A stretch of 42,051 bases of DNA from JACRFW01 sp964531745. GTDB lineage: Bacteria; Patescibacteriota; Patescibacteriia; Magasanikbacterales; GWA2-37-8. The stretch lies in assembly GCA_964531745.1 (NCBI GenBank), contig CAZHFX010000005.1, forward strand, positions 1 to 42,051, read 5' to 3'. Positions 30,835 to 39,174 of the stretch are shown in pieces. The notes under the pieces were generated by a model, which was given only the letters and a program-made list of their open reading frames with translations, was not told where the DNA came from and did not search any database. Made by a program: the position numbers and the translations under genes. How positions within the stretch are numbered: position 1 is the stretch's first letter; each line of letters starts with the position of its first letter.

Positions 30835-33804
30835 ATGGCCGATTTCGTCCACCTGCATGTCCATAGCCACTATTCACTGCTTGACGCTCTTCCCGAGGTT
30901 GATGAGCTGGTTAAGGCCGCCAAAAAGCTTGGTTTTAAGGCCATGGCTTTGACTGACCACGCAAATCTGTATGGGGCGATTGAATTTTATGAAGCGTGTC
31001 GGAAAGAAGGGATAAAGCCGATTATCGGCGTGGAAGCGTATATCACTCCGAGCTTGGCCGATCAGTCTGGATATAAGGAAAATCATCTAGTGCTGTTGGC
31101 TGAAAATTTGGTTGGCTATAAAAATTTATTGCTCTTGGTGTCGCGCGCTCACACGGAGGGGTGGCGCGGTAAACCGTTTATTGATAAAGCGATGTTGCGC
31201 GCTCATAGCGCCGGTCTGATCGGTTTGTCCGGGTGCATTGACGGCGAGATAGCGTCTATTTTTAGAAAAGAAAATAATGGGGAGAAAGCTAAACGGGTAG
31301 CGCTTGAATATAAAGAATTATTCGGTCCGGATAATTTTTTTCTTGAGCTCGGCGATTTGCCGGATTTATCCGGGCAAATGAAGGTGAATGCCGACTTAGT
31401 TGAACTAGGGAGACAGCTTGATATTCCCCTCGTGGTTACTCGCGATGCCCACTATCTTCACCCGGATGATGCCGAGGCGCAAGATATTTTAACCTGTATT
31501 CGTGACGGACGCACGCTGGACGAGCCGAACCGTCCGACGTCCGCGGCCGTGGATTTTTCCATGGCCAGCGGCAGTGAAATTGCCGGCCGTTTTAGGCATC
31601 TGCCGGAAGCGCTTCAGAATACCGTGAAAATCGCCGAGCGCGTTGATTTGAAGCTGGAGCTTAATAAGTGGCATTTCGCGGCCATTGATTTGCCGGTTGG
31701 CAAGACAGCCGATGAGCATTTGCGCGCTGAAGTGTTGCGCCGGTTGCCGGAGATGACTGATTTTACCGATGCGGTGCGGGCCAGGGTGGATTATGAACTG
31801 GGCATTATCGCGAAAAAGGGCTACGCGCCGTATTTTTTGGTAGTGGCGGATTATGTGCGTTATGCCCGCGAACACGGCATCATTGAAACTACTCGCGGAT
31901 CGGCGGCCGGGTCAATCGTGGCTTATGCCATGGGCATTACCACCGTCAATCCGCTCTATTTTAAACTTCCGTTTGAACGTTTTTTAACGCTTTCTCGCCC
32001 CAGCCCGCCTGATGTTGACGCTGATTTTGCCGATGACCGGCGCGATGAGATGGTGGCCTACGTCACCAAAAAGTACGGCGCGGACAAAGTGGCGCAGATT
32101 ATTACTTTTGGGACGATGGCGGCGCGCGGGAGTATCCGCGATGTCGGCCGGGCTCTCGGTTTCAGCTATTCTTTCTGCGATCATGTTTCCAAACTCATTC
32201 CTTTCGGCGCCCAGGGTTTTCAGATGACTATTGCTAAAGCGCTTGATTTGGAGCCGGAGCTGAAGACTCTCTACGCCACCAACTCGCAGGTCAAGCGGCT
32301 GATTGATTTGGCGCAAAAGATTGAAGGGTGCGCCCGCCATACCTCTATTCACGCGGCCGGAGTGGTGATCGCGCCATCCCCGTTAACCGATTTTACCCCG
32401 ATTCAATACGAATCGGGCGGAGAAAAAATTGTCACCCAGTACGAAATGCACGCGGTGGAGGCGGCCGGTCTTTTGAAAATGGATTTTTTAGGCATTCGCA
32501 ACCTGTCTATCTTGGGGCACGCGGTGGAGATTATTGAAAAAACGACCGGCCGGAAAATTGATATTTACAATCTTGACCCGTGGGATGACAAAAAAACTTA
32601 TGACATGCTCGCGCGCGGCGAAACCGTCGGCGTGTTTCAACTGGCCGGTTCAGGAATGACCCGCTATTTGAAAGAGCTTAAGCCGACAAATATTTTTGAT
32701 ATTATGGCCATGGTGGCGCTTTTCCGGCCTGGTCCGATGGAGTCTATACCAGAGTATATCCGGCGCAAGAATAATCCGGAGATGATTGAGTACCTTGACC
32801 AGCGCATGAAAGAGTATCTAGATCAATCGCTGGGGCTGATTGTGTATCAAGACGATGTGCTCTTAACCGCCATTCATTTGGCCGGGTATAATTGGGAAGA
32901 AGCGGATAAGTTTAGGAAAGCGATGGGCAAAAAAATTCCCGAGGAGATGAGCAAACAGAAAGAAAAATTTTTTAAAGGCTGTCGCGAATTTGGGCGTGTT
33001 TCCGATCTTAAAATTCATCGGCTATGGGAGCTGATTGAGCCGTTTGCCGGCTACGGATTCGGTAAGGCGCACGCCGCGAGCTATGCTATCGTTGCCTACC
33101 AAACCGCTTATCTTAAAGCGAATTTTCCTATTCAGTACATGGCAGCGGTCTTAATCGCCGAGAGCGGCGATATTGATAAAGTGCCTCCGATTATACATGA
33201 ATGCGCCCGTTTGGGTATTAAAGTTTTGCCGCCCGATATTAACCAGAGTTACAAGAGTTTCGCCATGATTAGCGCCGCCGGCGAGAATCCGGCGCATATT
33301 CGGTTCGGTCTGAATGGCATTAAAAATTTGGGTGAGCACATAGCCGATGTCATTTATCGGGAGCGAAAAGAGAACGGGCAGTATAAAAGTTTGGAAGATT
33401 TCCTGACGCGCGTTGATGATAAGGATTTGAATAAAAAATCGTTGGAGAGCCTGGTGGAGTGTGGAGCGCTTGACAGTTTGGGGTATGACCGCGGGGCGTT
33501 GCTTGCCAATATTGAGGCGATTCTTTCGTTCGCGCGCGCCGATCAAGAAGAGAAAGATACCAAACAGCATTCATTATTTGCCGGCAGTACTATTGATACG
33601 CGCGTGAGGTTGCGGCTTGCTTCGGCGCCCAACGCGACGGCTGAGGAAAAATTGACATGGGAAAAAGAGCTGCTGGGGCTTTATGTGACAGCGCATCCAT
33701 TCGCTTATTTTCAGAAGATTTTGGAGCCGGTTTTGACCACGGTGAACGATTTGCCCGCGCAGAGGCGCAAGCAGTGGGTGGTGGTGGGCGGGGTGATTGA
33801 CAGC
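30835..33804 (+). CDS. dnaE: DNA polymerase III subunit alpha, N-terminal 990 residues (interrupted by assembly gap)
   Basis: DnaE is the replicative polymerase. Visible parts are the PHP domain (from FVHLHVHSHYSLLDAL, about residues 1-200) and a palm with the catalytic PDVDADFADDRRDE. Next are TTRGSAAGSIVAYA, the FRPGPMESIPEYI finger region and KAHAASYAIVAYQTAYLKANFP. Residues 911-915, QHSLF, fit the internal sliding-clamp-binding motif. The reading frame is good up to Ser990 (33802-33804), directly before ten N. The rest of the gene is at 33816-34340 in another nominal frame, because the N count is a placeholder. Combined length is about 1165 residues, normal for DnaE. Confidence 0.96.
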
Positions 33805-33814
33805 NNNNNNNNNN
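33805..33814. other. Assembly gap (10 N) inside dnaE
   Basis: Ten N separate two parts of dnaE that lie in different frames. Codons end cleanly at 33804 and resume at 33816, so the true missing length must be 2 modulo 3. Family spacing suggests that only one residue is missing, hence a true gap near 2 nt. Confidence 0.95.
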
Positions 33815-33815
33815 A

Positions 33816-34340
33816 AAGAAAAAAATTACCCGCAAGGGGGCGGCGATGATGTTTATAACAATTCAGGATGTCACTGGCAGTTTAGAATTGCTGGTTTTCC
33901 CGAAAACATATGAAACGACCAAAGATATTTGGATGGAGGGGCGTTCGGTGTGCGTGGTCGGCCGCACTTCTGAAGAAGAAGGCGATGATAAATTGTTCGT
34001 AGAGCGGGCGTATGTGATAACCAAGGAAAATGCTCAGGCTATGCTTTCTCAATTGGCGGTGAACAAAGGCGAGTCTTCTATCCGCCAGTACGTAAAACCC
34101 GAGGTGGTGGAGGCTCTAACCGCCGGCGGCGTAGAGATAACGCTGACGGCTGAAGAACTAAAAGCCAAGGCTGACGTCATTAAATTGATTTTTAAGCAAT
34201 TTCCCGGTGAGAAAATTGTGTATTTGAAGATAGCCGGTAATAGAATTAAAACATCCTACGCGGTGAACGGCGGGAGCGATCTTAGACAGGCGTTGAAGGC
34301 GTCAGCTGGCGTGGAAAAAATTTCCGGATGCGATAATTAG
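33816..34340 (+). CDS. dnaE: DNA polymerase III subunit alpha, C-terminal part after the gap
   Basis: This frame continues DnaE: KKKITRKGAAMMFITIQDVTGSLELLVFP is the OB-fold region (about residues 990-1060 of the whole protein), and the C-terminal domain runs to the TAG at 34338-34340. An internal ATG at 33846 could be mistaken for a separate gene start, but it lies inside the OB fold. The codon upstream of 33816 is incomplete because of the N gap. The stop overlaps the stop of convergent tsaD by 3 nt. TAG serves here as a true terminator. Confidence 0.9.
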   Translation, partial: KKKITRKGAAMMFITIQDVTGSLELLVFPKTYETTKDIWMEGRSVCVVGRTSEEEGDDKLFVERAYVITKENAQAMLSQLAVNKGESSIRQYVKPEVVEALTAGGVEITLTAEELKAKADVIKLIFKQFPGEKIVYLKIAGNRIKTSYAVNGGSDLRQALKASAGVEKISGCDN

Positions 34341-35440
34341 TTTTTGTTTTGGTTAATTTTCCAATTTGGATTTACGGCGAGTTCGCTCCACGGAGTGAAT
34401 TTTTTATTGCGGGCGTGATAATACCCGGCGGCGGCGATCATGGCGCCGTTATCCATACAATAGGCGAGCTCCGGAACTCGGATAGCGGATAGCGGATATT
34501 TTGAGGACATTTTTTGAGCGAGAGTTTTACGGAGTTTCTGGTTGGCGGCGACGCCGCCGGCGAGAATAGTTGTCTTTGGCCGGTAGTTTTCAATCGCCCG
34601 CAGTGTTTTAATTATCAAGATATCAACGATCGCTTGTTCCACGCTGGCGCAGAAATCATTAATGGTCACGATTTTGTCATTCTGAGCGGAGCGAAGAATC
34701 CCTTTGCTTGGCAATGTTAAGGGATCCTTCGTTTCACTCAGGATGACAGGGTGATCGCGGAGCCAATAGAGGGCGGCGGTTTTCAACCCGGAAAAGCTGA
34801 AGTCACAGTTTTCTTGTTCAATCATCGGTCGGGGGAAATTTATTGCTTGCGGGTTGCCGGTTCTGCCTAATTTGGAAATTTGCGGTCCGCCCGGGTAGGG
34901 GAGGCCGAGGAGTTTCGCGACTTTATCAAAACATTCGCCGGCGGCGTCATCCTTGGTAGAGCCGAGAATTTTATAATTACCGCGGTCTTCCATCAGAATA
35001 AGCTCGGTGTGGCCGCCGGAAACTACCAAAGCCATGGCGGGGAAATTGGCTATAGGTTCGCCGAGGGCGCCCTCTGGCGCAAGCTCTACCGAGTGAATGT
35101 GCCCCTCAAGGTGGTTGACGCCAACAAGAGGGATGTTAGTAGCGTAGGAGAGCGTTTGGGCGGCGGTAGCACCCACCAAAAGGCCGGTTACGAGCCCGGG
35201 ACCGGTGGTAACGGCAATGGCGTCGGGTTTGGGCTGTTTTTTAAGCGTCTCTTCAACGAGTGGAATAATTTTTTCCGCATGCAAGCGGCCGGCAATTTCC
35301 GGAACCACGCCGCCATATTTTTTGTGGATATCAATTTGCGAAGCGGTTTTTTCGGAGATGATAATATGGCCTTGGGGCGAACATTTAAGCAGAGCCACGG
35401 AGGTGTCGTCGCAGGATGATTCAATTCCAAGTATGTACAT
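34337..35440 (-). CDS. tsaD: tRNA N6-adenosine threonylcarbamoyltransferase TsaD with a repeat-derived insertion
   Basis: TsaD transfers threonylcarbamoyl to A37 of tRNAs that read ANN codons. The 367-residue product begins ILGIESSCDDTSVALL. It has metal ligands in NHLEGHIHS (HxxxH), plus VVSGGHTEL, the FSFSGLKTA motif, ILAGGVAANQKLR and CMDNGAMIAAAG. Residues about 232-255 are encoded by a palindromic repeat. They lie between LRD and the helix DFCASVEQAIVD, a surface loop in relatives. All catalytic motifs are intact, so activity is likely kept. It is convergent with dnaE and has a terminator-like hairpin upstream. Confidence 0.95.
   Translation of the reverse strand: MYILGIESSCDDTSVALLKCSPQGHIIISEKTASQIDIHKKYGGVVPEIAGRLHAEKIIPLVEETLKKQPKPDAIAVTTGPGLVTGLLVGATAAQTLSYATNIPLVGVNHLEGHIHSVELAPEGALGEPIANFPAMALVVSGGHTELILMEDRGNYKILGSTKDDAAGECFDKVAKLLGLPYPGGPQISKLGRTGNPQAINFPRPMIEQENCDFSFSGLKTAALYWLRDHPVILSETKDPLTLPSKGILRSAQNDKIVTINDFCASVEQAIVDILIIKTLRAIENYRPKTTILAGGVAANQKLRKTLAQKMSSKYPLSAIRVPELAYCMDNGAMIAAAGYYHARNKKFTPWSELAVNPNWKINQNKN
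34675..34748. repeat. Palindromic interspersed repeat, copy 4 (inside tsaD)
   Basis: The 74-nt element runs from TGTCATTCTGAGCG to CACTCAGGATGACA, with inner AATCCCTTTG and TTAAGGGATCC pairs. Read with tsaD it encodes a stretch that begins VILSETKDP and ends ILRSAQNDK. The begin/end pattern VIL...QNDK matches both long rluD copies. Confidence 0.9.
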
Positions 35441-35479
35441 AGTGGCAGTATTTTAGCATTATTTTGGTTTTTTGCAACT

Positions 35480-35505
35480 AAAAACCCCGAGGTTTCGGGG
35501 TTTTT
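35480..35505 (-). terminator. Rho-independent terminator of the leftward 132-residue gene
   Basis: CCCCGA (35485-35490) pairs with TCGGGG (35495-35500) and is flanked by five A and five T, so it can work in both directions. Its place downstream of the leftward gene and upstream of tsaD insulates the two. Confidence 0.85.
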
Positions 35506-35630
35506 CCAGAAGAAATGAACAGTGTTCCTGTCCTCTGGTGAAGCAGGCCCTGATTTTTACGCTCTCGGGCCAATATGTCCTAATGAGGACTATTTTGAGA
35601 GCAACGCGGTCGGGTGGTTGTTGTCTGCCG

Positions 35631-36029
35631 TTAGATTGACGGAAGGTAGCTGACGAATTGCATGGGAGTGTCGAGCGCGAATCGGCCGCGCCCGCCCGCA
35701 GTGGCCAGCGTTTCAAGGGTCATGAGACGATCTGGATTGGGCGCTCCGGGGTTTCTTCTCCAGCTCGCTTTCTCTTCGTTTGTTGCCGGGCGGACGAGCA
35801 TGACGCGGTGCGGACGGTTCTCCGGCTGACAACGAAGCGGAGGCATTTGGCTTCTGTGCTCGCTCAAGGCGAGGACCAGAATGGGTGCATCCGCCATTCC
35901 AGGGACAATCAACACCGGGTGAGCGGGCGTGTTTCCGATGAAGTATCTTCCTTCAGGCGGCAGAGGTACCGGCGGGCGGCGCCTCTCCAGCGCGCGAATG
36001 GCATTGACAGTTGCGTTTGGAACCGGCAT
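35631..36029 (-). CDS. Hypothetical protein, 132 residues, own promoter and terminator
   Basis: I do not recognise this protein. It is rich in Pro and Arg and has no clear membrane helix. Segments include ERRRPPVPLPPEGRYFIGN, HPVLIVPGMADAPILVLAL, HRVMLVRPATNEEKASWRR and a short C-terminal FALDTPMQFVSYL. The gene is supported by expression signals: TTGACA-16-TATACT upstream, AGGGAG 6 nt before the ATG, and the terminator at 35480-35505. Its composition is richer in G+C than its neighbours and resembles the other orphan at 41073-41276. The 3' untranslated part (35506-35630) holds a small GTCCT/AGGAC hairpin. It may be a lineage-specific small protein. Confidence 0.65.
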   Translation of the reverse strand: MPVPNATVNAIRALERRRPPVPLPPEGRYFIGNTPAHPVLIVPGMADAPILVLALSEHRSQMPPLRCQPENRPHRVMLVRPATNEEKASWRRNPGAPNPDRLMTLETLATAGGRGRFALDTPMQFVSYLPSI

Positions 36030-36089
36030 GGTTGTCTCCCTGCGCTTTGCTGAACCCAGAAATTGGATCCAGGCTTTTGAACTGGCAAT

Positions 36090-36117
36090 AGTATACTATA
36101 TTTTTTTTTAGTGTCAA
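36090..36117 (-). promoter_or_regulatory. Promoter of the 132-residue gene, -35 box inside the tRNA-Met 3' end
   Basis: Read leftward: TTGACA (36112-36117), a 16-nt A-rich spacer, TATACT (36090-36095). The -35 box is made of the last acceptor-stem bases and discriminator of tRNA-Met. Confidence 0.75.
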
Positions 36118-36185
36118 GGGCGGGAGTCGAACCCGCGACCTTAGCGTTATGAATGCTACGCTCTAACCAGCTGAGCTACCCTGAC
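36112..36185 (-). tRNA. tRNA-Met (anticodon CAU), elongator type
   Basis: Read leftward, the acceptor GTCAGGG pairs with CCCTTGAC (one G-T pair) with discriminator A. The D arm is GCTC...GAGC and the T arm GCGGG-TTCGACT-CCCGC. The anticodon loop TTCATAA gives CAT. The anticodon stem lacks the three G-C pairs of initiator tRNA, so elongator Met is preferred. A CAU tRNA-Ile cannot be fully excluded, but the UAU tRNA-Ile at 9580 makes one less necessary. No CCA is encoded. Confidence 0.9.
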
Positions 36186-36197
36186 ATAAGTTTCCGT

Positions 36198-36226
36198 ATA
36201 CTATCTGGAAAAAAGGCAAAAGTCAA
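36198..36226 (-). promoter_or_regulatory. Promoter of tRNA-Met
   Basis: Read leftward: TTGACT (36221-36226), 17 nt, TAGTAT (36198-36203), 12 nt before the tRNA. The stretch CCTTGACTTTTG is shared with the tRNA-Glu promoter. Confidence 0.65.
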
Positions 36227-36245
36227 GGCGGGTCGGAAGATTTTT

Positions 36246-36596
36246 TTAGCCGGTTTTTTTGAATTTAACCGAGAAAGTCGGTTCGTAGTTGTTGTTATAT
36301 TCATCGGACACCTGTACCGTTTCGCCTTTCATCAGTTTGGTCAAAGCCGCGTCTGAGAGCAGGGTCGCTTCTGATTCTTAATCAATGGCGTAATCTTCAA
36401 GTTTGGTCCACTCGGAGTGGAAATTTTGTTTAATGCCGTTTTCAATTTGTTTGCGCCGCTCGCGAAAGGTTTTTAGTTTTTCCGTTATTTCCTGATATTC
36501 ACTGGAGCCGCTGAGAGCTTCGTGATAGCCAGCGCGGATTTTTTTTTGTTCCTTTTTAATTTCTTGGATACGATTAAAAATCGTTTGAATAGTCAT
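36246..36596 (-). pseudogene. Conserved small coiled-coil protein gene cut by an in-frame TAA
   Basis: The ATG at 36596 opens 72 codons with a charged helical product (IQEIKKEQKKIRAGYHEAL..., KTFRERRKQIENGIKQ). TAA follows at 36378-36380. The same frame then continues without a stop for 43 more codons to TAA at 36246-36248. That part encodes LLSDAALTKLMKGETVQVSDEYNNNYEPTFSVKFKK, a compact beta-rich ending. Together they make one 116-residue protein of a type I recall from other Patescibacteria (not checked). The cut is a single nonsense codon. The N-terminal 72 residues could still be made. The function is unknown. Confidence 0.65.
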
Positions 36597-36652
36597 AGCA
36601 TTTGTTTGCCATCACGGTAATATCCGCATTTATCGCGGATGAAATTACAGGT

Positions 36653-36683
36653 ATAATATCATAAAATTGGTTTTTCGTGTATA
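36653..36683. repeat. 31-bp direct repeat, copy 1
   Basis: This matches 39048-39078 at 29 of 31 positions (begins ATAATATCATAAAAT). Read leftward it contains TATTAT, a -10-like box, upstream of the 36246-36596 gene. The second copy lies upstream of the GerMN gene, so it may be a shared promoter or operator. Downstream, ATCCGC/GCGGAT (36623-36640) forms a leader hairpin. Confidence 0.7.
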
Positions 36684-36699
36684 CATACATACATCTTTT

Positions 36700-38460
36700 T
36701 TACCAGCCGCTGCCCCCGCCGCCGCCGAAACCGCCACCGGACGATCCTCTGCCGCCAAACCCGCTTCTCCCGCCGCCGGCCCCCCCTGAATTTTTTTGTG
36801 TGTTTAGTATGGTGCTGTTCGTTCTGTTTTGGAAACCGCGCAGATTGGAGATTAACAGCCAGGCATTAAAGCTCGGATGGCCAGGGTCGCGGTACCATTC
36901 CGGTTCTTGCATTTTTAAGTTTTTAAATTGTTTTGCCCAGCCCTTCTCAATTTTTAAGGCAATGGCGTAAGGCAATAATTCTTCAAAATGCTGGGGATTT
37001 TTTTCTGGAGCGTTGTGGAATTTGATTCTATCTTTCTCGGCCACTGTCATATATAATTTGAGACCTTTGATTTTGGCCATTATTTCCGCTCCTCGTTTGG
37101 TTGGCTGGGGCATGACGCGGCCAAAGAAAATTATGATGATGCCAGCCAGCAGAACGCTCAAAGAAATATAAGCATTGGCTATACCCAAGATCGCCAATGA
37201 TCCGATGGAGATGATAAGGCCGGCGACATAGTAGCCCATTCTAATAGTGTATGGCTGGAGAGTGTAATAATTGTTTGTTTTCAAGCTGTCGCAGAGCTGG
37301 TCGCGCATTTTTATATAATTGTCGTAGAATTTTTTCGTCAGGTTTGAGAGCAAAACAGATTCTTTCCCATTTTGGAAAAGCCCGTTCCACAGTGTTTTTT
37401 GCCAAGGAGTCAAAGCATGCTCCGCGGGAGCTTTTACTTGAGATAATTCGTAATCATTTTTTTTCAGCCAACTTTTCGCGGGCCGGCGGGTGATTTTGAG
37501 GTATCCTTTCGTAGCCAAAAAAATGATTTCCGCGACAACTTCTTTATTTTTGGCGGATCCGTTTAGGATGGCGCCAACGGCTCCGGGGGATAATTTATTA
37601 GGAGCTTCATATTCAGCTATGATGACGCCGCGTTCTTTGGGATCGCGGCCGAATTTCCACCATAAATAAAAACAGATAATAAAGACCAAAACTGGGATGC
37701 CGAGCGTCCAGTTGTCGCACAGGACATATATTATTTGCAGATAAAGAGGGGGTTTGGTTAAAATACCTTTAGGCAATCCCACTACCACCGTCAGCCCTTG
37801 CCCGCGGTACAGGTAGCCCTGCTGGAAGAAAATGGAAGTTACTTGTCCGTTTTGTTTGTTGTAATTGAAGGAATCGCAAGGGTCGGCGTTTCCGGAATTG
37901 CCGGAGTAGCAGGCAATTTTTAGTTGATTTTCCGGCACCGGTGCGGGAAGGATGACGGAGGCGCTGGTTTGGACGCTGTCAACCGGCCAGTCGTTTCCCG
38001 TTATGTTCCAGTAGAATTCATCGTAATCATCAAAGTAATTGATGGCTCTTTTTACCGTGTAGTTTATGGCATAAGCGCGCAGGCCGGTGATAGTTTTTTC
38101 CGGGTCGCCGATTCTGATGTTTAATTTGTTTTGAGGGTAGGAAATTTTAAAAGTTAAGGGGGCGCCGTCCGCGTCTGTTATTGAAATTTTACTTACGCGT
38201 AATTTATATTTGCCGCCGCGGGCATTGTAACCTATGGGTATATAGCGAAAAATGCCGTGCCGTTCGGCGGCGCCGAAATCATAGATTATATTTTCTTTTA
38301 TATCAACGGCAGAATTTTGATTAAGCGTTGTTTCAGCATAGAAGCTTTTGATGATTTCTGGCCGGGAATTTGCTTCTTCTTCAGTGGTCGTTATTTCAGC
38401 CTTAACCGCTGGAAAAAATAAAAAAGCCCCGATTAGCAACAGAGTGAAATTTTTTTTCAT
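36700..38460 (-). CDS. DUF2207 family membrane protein
   Basis: The 586-residue protein has a signal peptide (1 to about 21). An extracellular beta-rich DUF2207 domain covers about 35-230, with HGIFRYIPIGYNARGG and YDEFYWNITGNDWP. A membrane helix stands at about 245-266, followed by a cytoplasmic region with GRDPKERGVIIAEYEAP. A hydrophobic pair of helices lies at about 407-450. The C-terminus is extremely rich in Gly and Ser (GGGFGGGGGSGW), a usual end in this family. The function of DUF2207 proteins is not known. It lies 6 nt behind the GerMN lipoprotein gene. Confidence 0.9.
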   Translation of the reverse strand: MKKNFTLLLIGAFLFFPAVKAEITTTEEEANSRPEIIKSFYAETTLNQNSAVDIKENIIYDFGAAERHGIFRYIPIGYNARGGKYKLRVSKISITDADGAPLTFKISYPQNKLNIRIGDPEKTITGLRAYAINYTVKRAINYFDDYDEFYWNITGNDWPVDSVQTSASVILPAPVPENQLKIACYSGNSGNADPCDSFNYNKQNGQVTSIFFQQGYLYRGQGLTVVVGLPKGILTKPPLYLQIIYVLCDNWTLGIPVLVFIICFYLWWKFGRDPKERGVIIAEYEAPNKLSPGAVGAILNGSAKNKEVVAEIIFLATKGYLKITRRPAKSWLKKNDYELSQVKAPAEHALTPWQKTLWNGLFQNGKESVLLSNLTKKFYDNYIKMRDQLCDSLKTNNYYTLQPYTIRMGYYVAGLIISIGSLAILGIANAYISLSVLLAGIIIIFFGRVMPQPTKRGAEIMAKIKGLKLYMTVAEKDRIKFHNAPEKNPQHFEELLPYAIALKIEKGWAKQFKNLKMQEPEWYRDPGHPSFNAWLLISNLRGFQNRTNSTILNTQKNSGGAGGGRSGFGGRGSSGGGFGGGGGSGW

Positions 38461-38466
38461 AATTTT

Positions 38467-39021
38467 CTATCCTTTTTCAGAAACGACGTCTTCTAATTTT
38501 TTGCCGTTGATAAATACTTCCGCTTTTTTGACCGTTGGGAATTGCTGGATAGTTTCCATAATTTGGCTGTAGAAGCGCGGATCGTCGCAACTGCCGCCGA
38601 GGCTCACGGCACCGCTCAATTCCACAGTGTAGACGCCATTTACGGCGGAAATTTTTTTAATTTGTAAATTTGATCCCGCCAAACTGTTATAAAGCCCGCT
38701 CTCGCCGTAATAAGCATTTTTTTCTTGGAAAAGCGCCGCGAGTGCCGCCGCGACGAGGTCGTTTTCCGGGGAGCTGACAGCCCGCTCAACGCCAACAATA
38801 CTATCGCCGCAACCGATCGCTTTACCTGATTTTCCGTTGTCGCTCAAAGCGACAAAGAAAATTTTGATGCGAGAGGCGGCTGGGGCCGGCGCTTCCGTCG
38901 CGACGGGCGGCGATGAGTTTGGCGGATTCGGAGTAACCGGGTCCGCGGTGATTATTCGCGATGGTCCGCAACCGGCGCCGAGAAGAAGCAAACCGGCGCC
39001 TAGCAGAATAAGTTTTTTCAT
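38467..39021 (-). CDS. GerMN-domain lipoprotein
   Basis: From ATG 39021 the product has 184 residues. The N-terminus has a lipobox ending at Cys18 (LLGAGC), then a Pro/Ala-rich linker. A GerMN domain follows (about residues 55-180), with IKIFFVAL, VSSPENDLVAAALAALF and VYTVELSGAVSLGG. FYSQIMETIQQFPTVKKAEVFINGK is near the end. GerMN domains occur in cell-surface proteins such as GerM and are thought to bind other surface molecules. A 12-codon longer reading exists but would bury the lipoprotein signal. It is co-transcribed with the DUF2207 gene. Confidence 0.82.
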   Translation of the reverse strand: MKKLILLGAGLLLLGAGCGPSRIITADPVTPNPPNSSPPVATEAPAPAASRIKIFFVALSDNGKSGKAIGCGDSIVGVERAVSSPENDLVAAALAALFQEKNAYYGESGLYNSLAGSNLQIKKISAVNGVYTVELSGAVSLGGSCDDPRFYSQIMETIQQFPTVKKAEVFINGKKLEDVVSEKG

Positions 39022-39047
39022 ATTATTGAAGTCAGCTGTTATTTTGA

Positions 39048-39078
39048 ATAATATCATAAAATCGGTTTTTCTTGTATA
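39048..39078. repeat. 31-bp direct repeat, copy 2
   Basis: This is the partner of 36653-36683 and lies 26 nt upstream of the GerMN start. The two copies bracket the GerMN-DUF2207 pair. Leftward it offers TATTAT as a -10 box; rightward it ends in TATAGT. Confidence 0.7.
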
Positions 39079-39118
39079 GTGTGTAAAAAAGTCGCTCCAG
39101 CTACGAGTGTTTAGCCGA

Positions 39119-39147
39119 TTGCTCGGCCGCTCTAATTATGGTAATGT
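39119..39147 (+). promoter_or_regulatory. Predicted promoter of the large anchored orphan protein
   Basis: TTGCTC (39119-39124), 17 nt, TAATGT (39142-39147), with TG one base before the -10 box. AAGGAAA lies 15 nt before the ATG, further than usual. Confidence 0.45.
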
Positions 39148-39174
39148 TCTTTTAAGGAAAATCAGTTTATTGGT

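Noticed and set aside
33846..34340. A separate 164-residue gene starting at ATG 33846
   Set aside because: It is the C-terminal part of dnaE; the frame continues upstream to the N gap and the ATG lies in the OB fold.
36112..36185. Initiator tRNA-Met
   Set aside because: The anticodon stem lacks the three consecutive G-C pairs of initiator tRNAs.
39022..39057. A 12-residue extension of the GerMN protein
   Set aside because: It would place charged residues before the lipoprotein signal; ATG 39021 gives a clean lipobox protein.
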